A stretch of 13,147 nucleotides of DNA from Acutalibacter sp. Its GTDB lineage: Bacteria > Bacillota > Clostridia > Oscillospirales > Acutalibacteraceae. Within the stretch, counting starts at the first letter, position 1; each line of letters starts with the position of its first letter. This document shows, one piece after another, positions 6,203 through 13,147 of the stretch. Location of the stretch: NCBI GenBank assembly GCA_022801475.1, contig JAAWSH010000016.1, positions 1 through 13,147 of the forward strand. The letters are read 5' to 3'. Below the pieces are notes generated by a model that searched no databases, was not told where the DNA came from, and worked only from the letters and a program-made list of their open reading frames with translations. The translations under genes and the position numbers were made by a program.

Positions 6203-8227
6203 ATGAACACCGGTACGTCAGATATAGAAAAAGCAGTGCAGGCTGGTTCGAAACCGGTCAGCGATCCCGGCCAGGTCCCTCTAGACCTGTTCCACAGGGG
6301 CAAAAACCGCCGTGCGTATGAGTATTTAGGCGTGCATAAGGCCAATTATCAGGGTAAAAAATGTATGGTGGCCCGGCTTTGGGCCCCCCATGCAAAGGCT
6401 GTGTCTCTGGTGGGGAATTTTTGCAATTGGGACAACGCCAAGTACCCTTTAAAGAAGATCGACGACAGCGTTTGGGAGGGTTACACTGACTTCGAGTTTG
6501 AGCCCTTCGAGATGTACAAGTTTTATATTAAGGACGCCGCTGGCGAGAACTCTTACAAGGCAGACCCCTTTGCCCGCCATACCGAAACCCGTCCGGGTAC
6601 CGCTTCCCGTTGGTATGAGCTGGACCGTTATGCTTGGCAGGACGCTGCTTGGCAGAAGAAGAAAGAGCAGACCCCTTCCTACAGCCAGCCTATTAATATT
6701 TACGAAGTCCACGCCGGCTCTTGGCGGAAGTATGCCGACGGCAGCGTGTTCTCCTATGATAAGCTGGGGGATGAGCTGATTCCTTATGTAAAGGACATGG
6801 GTTTTACCCATATTGAGTTCATGCCGCTCACCGAGTATCCATACGACGGCTCCTGGGGATACCAGGTGATGGGCTATTTTGCCCCCACCTCCCGTTATGG
6901 CCAGCCCAGCGACTTTATGCGCTTTGTGGATCGCTGCCACCAAGCGGGCATTGGTGTCATCATGGACTGGGTGCCCTCTCATTTTCCCAAAGACGCGGCG
7001 GGCCTGGCCAAATTTGACGGTACGCCTTGTTACGAGTATGCGGATCCCCGCAAGGGCGAACATAAAGAGTGGGGCACCTTGGTATTTGACTATGCCAAAC
7101 CCGAGGTCATGAGTTTTCTGATGTCTAGCGCGGTGTTCTGGCTAAAAGAGTACCATGTGGACGGCCTGCGGGTGGACGCGGTGGCCTCTATGCTGTACCT
7201 GGACTATAACCGCCGGGATGGCGAGTGGGTGCCCAACAAGGATGGCGGCAAGGAGAACCTGGAGGCTGTGGCCTTTTTGCAGGCATTGAGCGAGGCAATT
7301 TTTGCCGAGGTGAAAGAGCCTTTGATGATCGCGGAGGAGTCCACCGCCTGGCCTATGGTTAGTAAGCCCACCTTTATCGGTGGGCTGGGCTTCAATTACA
7401 AATGGAATATGGGCTGGATGAATGACATGCTCCGCTATATGTCTATGGACCCCCTGTTCCGCAGCGGCAACCACAATAGCCTAACCTTCTCCTTCTTCTA
7501 TGCTTTCTCCGAGAACTTTATCCTGCCCATCTCTCACGACGAGGTGGTGTATGGTAAGGGTTCGTTAATCAATAAAATGCCTGGCGACGACCAGATGAAG
7601 GCGGCCCAAATGCGGGCCTTTGTCACCTACATGATGGGCCATCCGGGGAAGAAGCTGCAATTTATGGGCACCGAGTTTGCACAGAAGGACGAGTGGAACT
7701 TTGAGAAGGAGCTGGAATGGGGCCTGCTGCAATATAAGGAGCACAAAGATGCCCAGAATTTCTTTAAAGCAGTAAATCACTTCTACCTCGACCGGCCGGA
7801 ACTGTGGGAAATCGACTTCTCCTGGGAGGGCTTTGAGTGGATCTCTAACGATGACTACACCCAGAGCGTAATTGCCTTTAGGCGTAAGTCCAAAGAAGGC
7901 AAAGAGCTGGTGGCTGTATGCAACTTCGTACCTGTGCAGCGGGAGAACTACCGGATCGGCGTACCCTATTGGGGTACCTGGGCCGAGGTGTTCAGCTCGG
8001 ACGACAAGAGCTTCGGTGGACAAGGCGTTACCAACGGCAAGCACATTTTGGCTGAGGACGAGCCTATGCATGGCTGCGAACAGAGCGTCAGCCTGACCCT
8101 GCCTGGGAACACGGTGTTCTTCCTGGAGTGTGTAAAGCGCGGAGAAAAGCCTAAGCCCAAGGTAAAGGCCATGCCTGTGCCGAAGCCGGAGGCGAAGGTG
8201 GCGAAACAGACCCAGCGGGCCAGCTAA
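6203..8227 (+). CDS. glgB: 1,4-alpha-glucan branching enzyme (GH13)
   Basis: A 674-residue glycogen branching enzyme: it cuts an alpha-1,4 chain and re-attaches it by an alpha-1,6 link. An N-terminal CBM48-type beta-sandwich (about 40-135, ending ADPFARHTETRP) is followed by the GH13 barrel opening with YEVHAGSW (167-174). Catalytic regions: DWVPSHF (255-261), GLRVDAVASM with nucleophile D325, MIAEEST with acid/base near E378, and SHDEVV with D446. An all-beta C domain follows. Length is normal (family about 630-730). ATG 6203 is preferred because AAGGAG (6187-6192) lies ten bases upstream; an in-frame ATG at 6164 would sit almost on the transcription start. The last 25 or so residues are a Lys/Pro/Ala-rich tail beyond the folded domain. 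It is the first gene of glgBCDA, 119 nt before glgC. Confidence 0.96.
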   Translation: MNTGTSDIEKAVQAGSKPVSDPGQVPLDLFHRGKNRRAYEYLGVHKANYQGKKCMVARLWAPHAKAVSLVGNFCNWDNAKYPLKKIDDSVWEGYTDFEFEPFEMYKFYIKDAAGENSYKADPFARHTETRPGTASRWYELDRYAWQDAAWQKKKEQTPSYSQPINIYEVHAGSWRKYADGSVFSYDKLGDELIPYVKDMGFTHIEFMPLTEYPYDGSWGYQVMGYFAPTSRYGQPSDFMRFVDRCHQAGIGVIMDWVPSHFPKDAAGLAKFDGTPCYEYADPRKGEHKEWGTLVFDYAKPEVMSFLMSSAVFWLKEYHVDGLRVDAVASMLYLDYNRRDGEWVPNKDGGKENLEAVAFLQALSEAIFAEVKEPLMIAEESTAWPMVSKPTFIGGLGFNYKWNMGWMNDMLRYMSMDPLFRSGNHNSLTFSFFYAFSENFILPISHDEVVYGKGSLINKMPGDDQMKAAQMRAFVTYMMGHPGKKLQFMGTEFAQKDEWNFEKELEWGLLQYKEHKDAQNFFKAVNHFYLDRPELWEIDFSWEGFEWISNDDYTQSVIAFRRKSKEGKELVAVCNFVPVQRENYRIGVPYWGTWAEVFSSDDKSFGGQGVTNGKHILAEDEPMHGCEQSVSLTLPGNTVFFLECVKRGEKPKPKVKAMPVPKPEAKVAKQTQRAS

Positions 8228-8261
8228 AAGAACCTGGACTTGCCGGGAAAAAGATTTTCTA

Positions 8262-8298
8262 TTGTCAAAAAAGCGCCGTTTTTTACCGGCGGCTGCTT
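8262..8298 (+). other. hairpin between glgB and glgC
   Basis: A GC-rich 5-bp stem (CGCCG 8274-8278 with CGGCG 8287-8291) has a T-rich loop and an upstream A-run. No T-run follows, so it is not a normal terminator. It could be an mRNA stability or processing element between co-transcribed genes. No promoter for glgC was recognised in this gap. Confidence 0.3.
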
Positions 8299-8346
8299 TA
8301 GAAAGTAATATATCAATCCCAAAGTAATCACATAGGAGGACAAACA

Positions 8347-9558
8347 ATGTTACCCAAACAAGAGGTCGTGGCTATGCTGCTTGCGGGCGGCCAGGGCAGC
8401 CGGCTGGGCGTGCTGACCAAAAACATCGCCAAGCCCGCCGTACCCTTCGGGGGGAAGTACCGAATTATTGACTTTCCCCTTTCCAACTGCGTAAATTCCG
8501 GTGTTGAGACGGTGGGTGTGCTCACCCAGTACCAGCCCCTGGAGCTGAACGAATATATTGGTTCCGGCCAGCCCTGGGACCTGGACAGTATGAATGCCGG
8601 CGTACATGTGCTTTCTCCGTATGAGAAGCGGAAAAAGACTGACTGGTATAAAGGCACGGCCAATGCCATTACCCAGAATATTCCCTTTATTGAGCGTTAT
8701 AATCCCGACTATGTTCTGGTGCTTTCCGGCGACCATATTTATAAGATGGACTATTCGAAGATGATTGCGTACCATAAGGAAAAGGACGCCGCCTGCACAA
8801 TTGCCGTGCAGCAGGTGCCCATGGCCGAGGCCAGCCGCTTCGGTATCCTAAATACCAATGAGGATAATTCCATCTACGAGTTTGACGAGAAGCCCAAAAA
8901 GCCCAAGAACGATCTGGCCAATATGGGTATTTACGTGTTCACCTGGGAAAAGCTGAAGAAGTTCCTTCTGGCCGACGAGGAGGATCCTAAGAGTTCCAAC
9001 GACTTTGGTAAAAACGTGCTGCCCGCTATGCTAAATTCCGGCGAGAAAATGTTTGCTTATCGCTTTGAGGGCTACTGGAAGGACGTAGGCACTATCGACA
9101 GTTTATGGGAGAGCAATATGGACATTCTGGACCCCAACATTCCGCTGGATTTGGGGGACCCGGACTGGCGCATTTATTCCCGCAACCCGGTAATGCCTCC
9201 CCACTATATCGCTAAAGGAGCTCATGTGCAGAACTCCACTATTGCCGAAGGCTGCAATGTCTATGGAGAGTTAGAATTTTCCATTCTCTTTGCCGGGGTA
9301 TATGTAGCCCCAGGCGCGGAAGTATCCTCTTCTATCATCATGCCCGGTGCGCGCATTGAAGAGGGCGCAAAGGTCCAGTACGCGATTGTGGCTGAGGACG
9401 CGGTAGTAGGAGCGGGCGCGGTGGTAGGCCAGCGGCCCGAGGATGTGGAAAATAAGGACGAGTGGGGCGTGGCCGTGGTGGGCCCTGGCTGCAAGGTCCC
9501 TGCCGGCGGTTATGTTGCTCCTAAAGAAATGCTGGACGCGGAAGATGGAGAGAAATAA
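8347..9558 (+). CDS. glgC: glucose-1-phosphate adenylyltransferase, catalytic subunit
   Basis: A 403-residue ADP-glucose pyrophosphorylase that makes ADP-glucose and pyrophosphate from ATP and glucose-1-phosphate, the committed step of bacterial glycogen synthesis. The nucleotidyltransferase domain has the pyrophosphate loop GGQGSRL (14-20), [19 protein letters not shown] (29-47), GTANAI (103-108), the catalytic Asp D129 in LSGDH, and FDEKP with K182 at the glucose-1-phosphate site. From about 290 on, hexapeptide-type repeats (for example [17 protein letters not shown]) form the C-terminal left-handed beta-helix used for allostery and assembly. All catalytic residues are present. A full AGGAGGA (8334-8340) sits six bases before the start. 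glgD begins 36 bases downstream; in Firmicutes these two form a mixed tetramer. Confidence 0.97.
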   Translation: MLPKQEVVAMLLAGGQGSRLGVLTKNIAKPAVPFGGKYRIIDFPLSNCVNSGVETVGVLTQYQPLELNEYIGSGQPWDLDSMNAGVHVLSPYEKRKKTDWYKGTANAITQNIPFIERYNPDYVLVLSGDHIYKMDYSKMIAYHKEKDAACTIAVQQVPMAEASRFGILNTNEDNSIYEFDEKPKKPKNDLANMGIYVFTWEKLKKFLLADEEDPKSSNDFGKNVLPAMLNSGEKMFAYRFEGYWKDVGTIDSLWESNMDILDPNIPLDLGDPDWRIYSRNPVMPPHYIAKGAHVQNSTIAEGCNVYGELEFSILFAGVYVAPGAEVSSSIIMPGARIEEGAKVQYAIVAEDAVVGAGAVVGQRPEDVENKDEWGVAVVGPGCKVPAGGYVAPKEMLDAEDGEK

Positions 9559-9594
9559 GAGTATGCCCGAAAAATTAACAGAAATGAAAGGTAG

Positions 9595-10719
9595 ATGGTC
9601 GATATGATGCGCGGCAACGATGTTATGGGCATTCTCTTTGCCTATGTGCACGAGGAGCGTGTAAGAGAACTGACAGAAAACCGGGTGATGGCCTCCATAC
9701 CCTATGGCGGCCGCTACCGGCTGGTAGATTTTGCCCTCTCAAACCTGGTGAACTCCGGGGTAAAGAAGGTGGGCGTTATTACAGAGCAGAATTATCAGTC
9801 CTTAATGGACCACCTGGGCTCTGGCAAGACCTGGAACCTCTCCCGCAAGCGGGAGGGACTGTTCCTGTTACCTCCCTTCGGCGCGGATATTTCCCGCACC
9901 GATGGTCTGGTGACCAGCTTGGCCTCTATCCATAGATTTTTGAAAAATTCTAAGGAAGAATACGTACTGTTCTCCAACTGCGACACAGTCTCCAACATTG
10001 ACTACAATGATGTGTTCCGTTTCCATGCGGAGAAGGACGCGGACATGACCATTATCTACCGTCATGGCACCTCTCCGGATACGGACCGTAACGTAATCTA
10101 CACAGTGGATCCCGAGGGCGCGGTGCGGGATGTGCTGATCAAGCGGGGGGGAGAGTCTAATGTAAACTATGGCTTTGGTAAGTGCATCATCCGCCGTAAG
10201 AAGTTGATGGAGCTGGTGGACGACTGCATGAGCCGCAACCTGTACGACTTTGACCGGGACCTCTTGCAGCGGAACATTAAGGATCTGCGGGTGTATGGCT
10301 ATGAGGCCACCGGCGCGGCCTATACTATCTCATCCCTTAGCAGCTTTTTCGACGCCAATATGGCCCTGATGGACCCCAAGGTGCGCGGCCAGCTGTTCCC
10401 GGCGGACCGGCCTATTTACACCAAGGTGCGGGACGATATGCCCGCCAAGTATGGCCTGGGCTCTTCGGTAACCAATTCTATTGTGGCCGACGGCTGTGTT
10501 ATTGACGGCGAGGTAGAAAACTGCGTCCTGTTCCGCGGCGTAAAGGTGAAAAAGGGCGCCAAGCTGAAGAACTGCGTAATTATGCAGGACTGCGTTATTG
10601 GCGAACATACCAAACTGGACTATGTGGTCACGGACAAGAACGTGGAGTTCGAGGCAAACCGCACCATGTCCGGCTACCAGAGCTATCCGGTGTATGTGGC
10701 AAAGGGCAGCAAAGTGTAA
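9595..10719 (+). CDS. glgD: ADP-glucose pyrophosphorylase, regulatory (GlgD) subunit
   Basis: A 374-residue paralogue of GlgC. It keeps the fold (SIPYGGRYRLVDFALSN at 34-50, EYVLFSNCD around 122-130, and C-terminal beta-helix repeats such as VTNSIVADGCVIDGEVENC) but lacks the catalytic loop: where GlgC has GGQGSRL it reads FAYVHEERVRELT, and there is no FDEKP-type Lys. The Asp equivalent to GlgC D129 is retained (D130). In Bacillus-type systems GlgD is nearly inactive alone and boosts or tunes GlgC, so a modulatory role is inferred. The start is uncertain: ATG 9595 sits only three or four bases after AAAGG, while in-frame ATGs at 9604 and 9607 give better spacing and lose three or four residues. 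It is followed by 191 nt of hairpin-rich sequence before glgA. Confidence 0.93.
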   Translation: MVDMMRGNDVMGILFAYVHEERVRELTENRVMASIPYGGRYRLVDFALSNLVNSGVKKVGVITEQNYQSLMDHLGSGKTWNLSRKREGLFLLPPFGADISRTDGLVTSLASIHRFLKNSKEEYVLFSNCDTVSNIDYNDVFRFHAEKDADMTIIYRHGTSPDTDRNVIYTVDPEGAVRDVLIKRGGESNVNYGFGKCIIRRKKLMELVDDCMSRNLYDFDRDLLQRNIKDLRVYGYEATGAAYTISSLSSFFDANMALMDPKVRGQLFPADRPIYTKVRDDMPAKYGLGSSVTNSIVADGCVIDGEVENCVLFRGVKVKKGAKLKNCVIMQDCVIGEHTKLDYVVTDKNVEFEANRTMSGYQSYPVYVAKGSKV

Positions 10720-10740
10720 CAAAGGCCGCAAAAGCTGTGG

Positions 10741-10786
10741 GCCTGGGGGACCTTTCGTCCCCGGGCGGGGCTTGGAGCACAGCTCC
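10741..10786 (+). other. GC-rich hairpins between glgD and glgA
   Basis: GGGGAC (10746-10751) pairs with GTCCCC (10757-10762) around CTTTC, with outer GCC (10741-10743) and GGC (10764-10766) extending the stem. GGAGC/GCTCC (10774-10778/10782-10786) follows. No T-run follows either stem, so a mRNA stabiliser or 3' processing end of the glgBCD segment is more likely than a terminator. Confidence 0.45.
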
Positions 10787-10860
10787 CATGTCTCGCTGTA
10801 AGGGAAAATGGGTGCAGAGAATGCGTGTTTTTTGACCCGGCCAAACAGGCTGGAAAGACC

Positions 10861-10889
10861 ATTCTGTATTATATTTAAAAACACAGAAT
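10861..10889 (+). promoter_or_regulatory. inverted repeat just upstream of the glgA ribosome site
   Basis: ATTCTGT (10861-10867) and ACAGAAT (10883-10889) form a perfect 7-bp inverted repeat around a 15-base A/T-rich centre, ending about six bases before the AAGGA ribosome site. It could be an RNA hairpin or a protein operator. A TATTAT at 10867 lacks a matching -35 box, so I do not call a promoter. Confidence 0.35.
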
Positions 10890-10910
10890 ACCGGAAAGGA
10901 AAATCATCCT

Positions 10911-12338
10911 ATGAAAATTTTGTATTGTGCCAGTGAAGCCCTACCCTTTTCCGCTACAGGCGGTTTGGCGGACGTGGCGGGATCTTTGCCCCAGGCTTTG
11001 CGGGCTCGCATGGTGGGATGCCGCATTGTGATTCCCCTGTACGACAATGTGCCCCAGGAACTGCGGGATAAGATGAAGTTTATCACGAGCATTAGCGTAC
11101 CGGTGGCCTGGCGGAGGCAGTACTGTGGCATTTTCGAGGCCAAGGTGGGCAATGTGACCTACTATCTGATTGACAACCAGTACTACTTCAAGCGCGGCGG
11201 CCTGTATGGTCATTTTGACGACGCGGAGCGCTTTGCTTTCTTCTCTCGGGCCATTTTGGAGATGCTGCCCTACATAGACTACAAACCGGATATTATCCAT
11301 GCCAACGATTGGCAGACCGCCCTAGTGCCAGTTTATTACCGGCTATTTTATGCCAACAATGAGTGGTACGCTGGTATTAAAACATTGTTTACTATCCACA
11401 ATATCCAGTATCAGGGCCAGTATGGTAAGGATATTCTGGAGGACGTGTTCGGTATCCCTGTGCATGAGAGCCAGCTGCTGGAGTTTAATCGGGATGTGAA
11501 CCTGATGAAGGGCGCGGTTGAGTGTGCCAACTGGGTCTCTACTGTAAGCCCCACCTATGCCCAGGAGATTCTGGACTCCTGGTTCTCTCATAAGCTGGAC
11601 CCCATTCTGCGGGAACGTTCTTGGAAGCTTTCGGGTATTCTCAACGGTATCGATACTGTTAACTACGACCCGGAGACTGATCCTAACCTTTTTGCTAATT
11701 ATACCCAGGCGGATAAGTCCGGGAAAGCTGTTAATAAGCAGAAGTTGCAGGAGCGGCTGTGCATTGAGGTAGACCCGGACGTGCCGGTTATCGGCATGGT
11801 CACCCGGCTGGTTTCACACAAGGGCCTGGATCTGGTGAAGGATGCGGTGGACAATGTGATGCAGTACTCCAACGCCCAGATCGTGATTTTGGGCAGCGGA
11901 GACCTGGAGTATGAGAACTACTTCAAGTGGATGCAAGAAAAGTATCCTGGTCGGTTTGTGCTGTGCCTGGGCTTTGTGCCAGAACTTTCCCGGAAGATTT
12001 ACGCTGGCGCGGACATTTTCTTAATGCCCAGTAAGTCGGAGCCTTGCGGGCTTTCCCAGATGATCGCGCTTCGTTATGGTACCATTCCCGTGGTACGGGA
12101 GACTGGCGGCCTGAAAGACTCTATCACGGATAGTGGAGATGGCGAGGGCAACGGCTTTACCTTTATGACCTATAATGCGGGCGATATGCTGCACAGTCTG
12201 CACAGGGCCATTTATGCCTATAATTCTGATAAAGAGGGCTGGGGCATTTTGGTTGACAGGGCTATGAGCTGCGACAACAGCTGGACAAAGTCAGCGAATG
12301 AGTACATTCGGCTCTATAAGCAGATTTTAGAGAACTAA
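10911..12338 (+). CDS. glgA: glycogen synthase (GT5, ADP-glucose)
   Basis: A 475-residue GT5 glycogen synthase that adds glucose from ADP-glucose to the non-reducing end of an alpha-1,4-glucan. Two Rossmann domains are seen: the N-terminal half opens ILYCASEALPF with TGGLADVAGSLP (16-27) and includes HANDWQTALVP and TIHNIQYQG; the C-terminal half has GILNGID, MVTRLVSHKGLDL, the donor-site PSKSEPCGLSQ with E377, and ETGGLKDS (397-404). Length is typical (about 470-490). The N-terminal Lys of the classical KTGGL motif is Ala here (A15), and the Arg usual before the C-terminal TGGL is Glu (E397); the other donor-site marks are intact, so an active clade variant is likely. ATG 10911 has AAGGA ten bases upstream. 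A strong terminator follows. Confidence 0.95.
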   Translation: MKILYCASEALPFSATGGLADVAGSLPQALRARMVGCRIVIPLYDNVPQELRDKMKFITSISVPVAWRRQYCGIFEAKVGNVTYYLIDNQYYFKRGGLYGHFDDAERFAFFSRAILEMLPYIDYKPDIIHANDWQTALVPVYYRLFYANNEWYAGIKTLFTIHNIQYQGQYGKDILEDVFGIPVHESQLLEFNRDVNLMKGAVECANWVSTVSPTYAQEILDSWFSHKLDPILRERSWKLSGILNGIDTVNYDPETDPNLFANYTQADKSGKAVNKQKLQERLCIEVDPDVPVIGMVTRLVSHKGLDLVKDAVDNVMQYSNAQIVILGSGDLEYENYFKWMQEKYPGRFVLCLGFVPELSRKIYAGADIFLMPSKSEPCGLSQMIALRYGTIPVVRETGGLKDSITDSGDGEGNGFTFMTYNAGDMLHSLHRAIYAYNSDKEGWGILVDRAMSCDNSWTKSANEYIRLYKQILEN

Positions 12339-12373
12339 GCTTTTTCAAAACTATGAGGGTAATTTCATAAATA

Positions 12374-12403
12374 AAAAGGCGGCGGAGTAATCTGCCGCCT
12401 TTT
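12374..12403 (+). terminator. terminator of the glg operon
   Basis: A long stem: A-run plus GGCGGCGGA (12378-12386) pairs with TCTGCCGCC (12391-12399), with one G-T wobble and a GTAA tetraloop (12387-12390). Four T follow and an A-run precedes, so it may work on both strands. It lies 35 nt after the glgA stop. Confidence 0.9.
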
Positions 12404-12493
12404 CGCATGATAATAACCGCTAAGGGCAAAGAGGTAAGAAAATAGAAACAAAGAAATAGCGTAGGATTTTGTAATGTCTTTGTAATATTTGGC

Positions 12494-12522
12494 TTCCATT
12501 TTCCGGCAAATTGTGGTATAAT
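12494..12522 (+). promoter_or_regulatory. promoter of the PHP-domain gene
   Basis: A perfect TATAAT (12517-12522) is preceded by TGG (12514-12516), an extended -10. A weak -35 (TTCCAT, 12494-12499) sits 17 bp away. Transcription would start near 12529, leaving a leader of about 80 nt. I see nothing else in 12404-12610. Confidence 0.65.
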
Positions 12523-12610
12523 AAGAGATACGGCAAAGAATGTAGAGAGTAAATGTCCCAGGCAATCTACTAGCGAGTTACTTGAAATCAACATAGAAGG
12601 GGCTACAGAT

Positions 12611-13147
12611 ATGGAGCACAAATATGCCAGCGACTGCCACACCCACTCGATCTGTTCGCCAGACGGGAAGAACACCCCTCGGGAGATGGTCGCGCAAGCG
12701 GTCCATTTGGGTTTATATGCCTATACGCTGACAGACCACTGCGAGTGCCACGAATATTGGGAGACGTACCGGCAGCGGACCGAACAGGCCTGGCAAGCCA
12801 TGGAAGAGCTGGAAGCGGGGGAGATACGGCTGCTGCGGGGAGTTGAGCTGGGCCAACCTTTGCAAAACTTAACAGCTGCGGAAGAAGTAGTGAATCGTTT
12901 TCCTTATGATTTTGTAATTGGATCTTTGCATAATCCTGCTAATGAGGAAGACTTCTATTATATGGATTGCACCAAAATGAGTATTGAGCAGATTGCCCAA
13001 AAGCTAAATAGGTATTGGGAAGAACTGCTGGAAATGATAGACTGGGGAAGCTTCGACTCTCTTGGCCACCTGACCTATCCCTTGCGGTACATCCAAGGGG
13101 AGCAGGGCATTTCGGTGGACTTGGCCCAGCACCAGGGAAAGATTGAC
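12611..13147 (+). CDS. PHP-domain phosphoesterase, histidinol-phosphatase-like (3' end outside window)
   Basis: The first 179 codons of a PHP-superfamily protein, open to the window edge with no stop. The family hydrolyses phosphate esters at a multi-metal site; the best match from memory is the HisK-type histidinol-phosphatase (L-histidinol phosphate to L-histidinol, histidine synthesis), but many clostridial relatives carry that name without proof. Expected metal ligands: D8, H10 and H12 (DCHTHS), D42-H43 (TDHCE), E79 (GVELG), H107 (GSLHN) and H153 (GHLTYPLRY). Full members run about 260-280 residues, so about a third is missing. AAGGGG (12597-12602) lies eight bases before ATG 12611. It has its own promoter after the glg terminator, and no other his gene is in view. 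Confidence 0.85.
   Translation, partial: MEHKYASDCHTHSICSPDGKNTPREMVAQAVHLGLYAYTLTDHCECHEYWETYRQRTEQAWQAMEELEAGEIRLLRGVELGQPLQNLTAAEEVVNRFPYDFVIGSLHNPANEEDFYYMDCTKMSIEQIAQKLNRYWEELLEMIDWGSFDSLGHLTYPLRYIQGEQGISVDLAQHQGKID

Noticed and set aside
6245..6255. tRNA T-arm-like GGTTCGAAACC
   Set aside because: It lies in frame inside the glgB N-terminus and has no anticodon arm, D-arm or acceptor stem at the right distances.
1..13147. CRISPR array, insertion sequence, prophage or toxin-antitoxin genes
   Set aside because: No regularly spaced direct repeats, transposase, integrase, terminal inverted repeats or small paired ORFs of that kind were seen on either strand.

Overview
The window looks like a piece of a Clostridia chromosome (Firmicutes, probably Oscillospirales/Ruminococcaceae-like, gut or rumen type). 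Grounds: strong Shine-Dalgarno sites, moderate G+C, the paired GlgC/GlgD form of ADP-glucose pyrophosphorylase typical of Firmicutes, LytR-CpsA-Psr (LCP) proteins, and sigma-70/sigma-A promoters of -35/-10 consensus type. The taxon is inferred from gene content, not from a search. All supported genes are on the + strand.

Region 1 (1-1105) has no supported protein gene. Its main content is a free-standing RNA gene of about 660 nt: an A/T-rich UP-like element, a perfect-consensus promoter (TTGACA, 17 bp, TATAAT), a densely paired transcript with no credible ORF, and a strong intrinsic terminator ending near 854. It is the most interesting object here. Size and layout recall the 'ornate large' bacterial RNAs (ROOL, OLE), but I cannot assign the family from memory. 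A separate promoter and leader follow for the next gene.

Region 2 (1106-4731) holds a small HD-domain hydrolase with its own terminator, then a cell-envelope operon: a GtrA-family membrane protein and two tandem LCP proteins. The LCP paralogues share a short cytoplasmic motif (FED[V/I]SSYS) ahead of their single membrane anchors. Region 3 (4837-6202) holds a sugar-nucleotide pyrophosphorylase-like protein, then a 427-nt gap with several hairpins, a possible 24-codon ORF, an intrinsic terminator and the promoter of the next operon.

Region 4 (6203-12403) is the glycogen synthesis cluster glgB-glgC-glgD-glgA. GlgC makes ADP-glucose from glucose-1-phosphate, with GlgD as a degenerate, probably regulatory partner. 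GlgA extends the alpha-1,4-glucan and GlgB branches it. A strong terminator closes the cluster. GlgA has Ala instead of the usual Lys at position 15. Region 5 (12404-end) has a promoter and the first 179 codons of a PHP-family (histidinol-phosphatase-like) metal phosphoesterase cut by the window edge.
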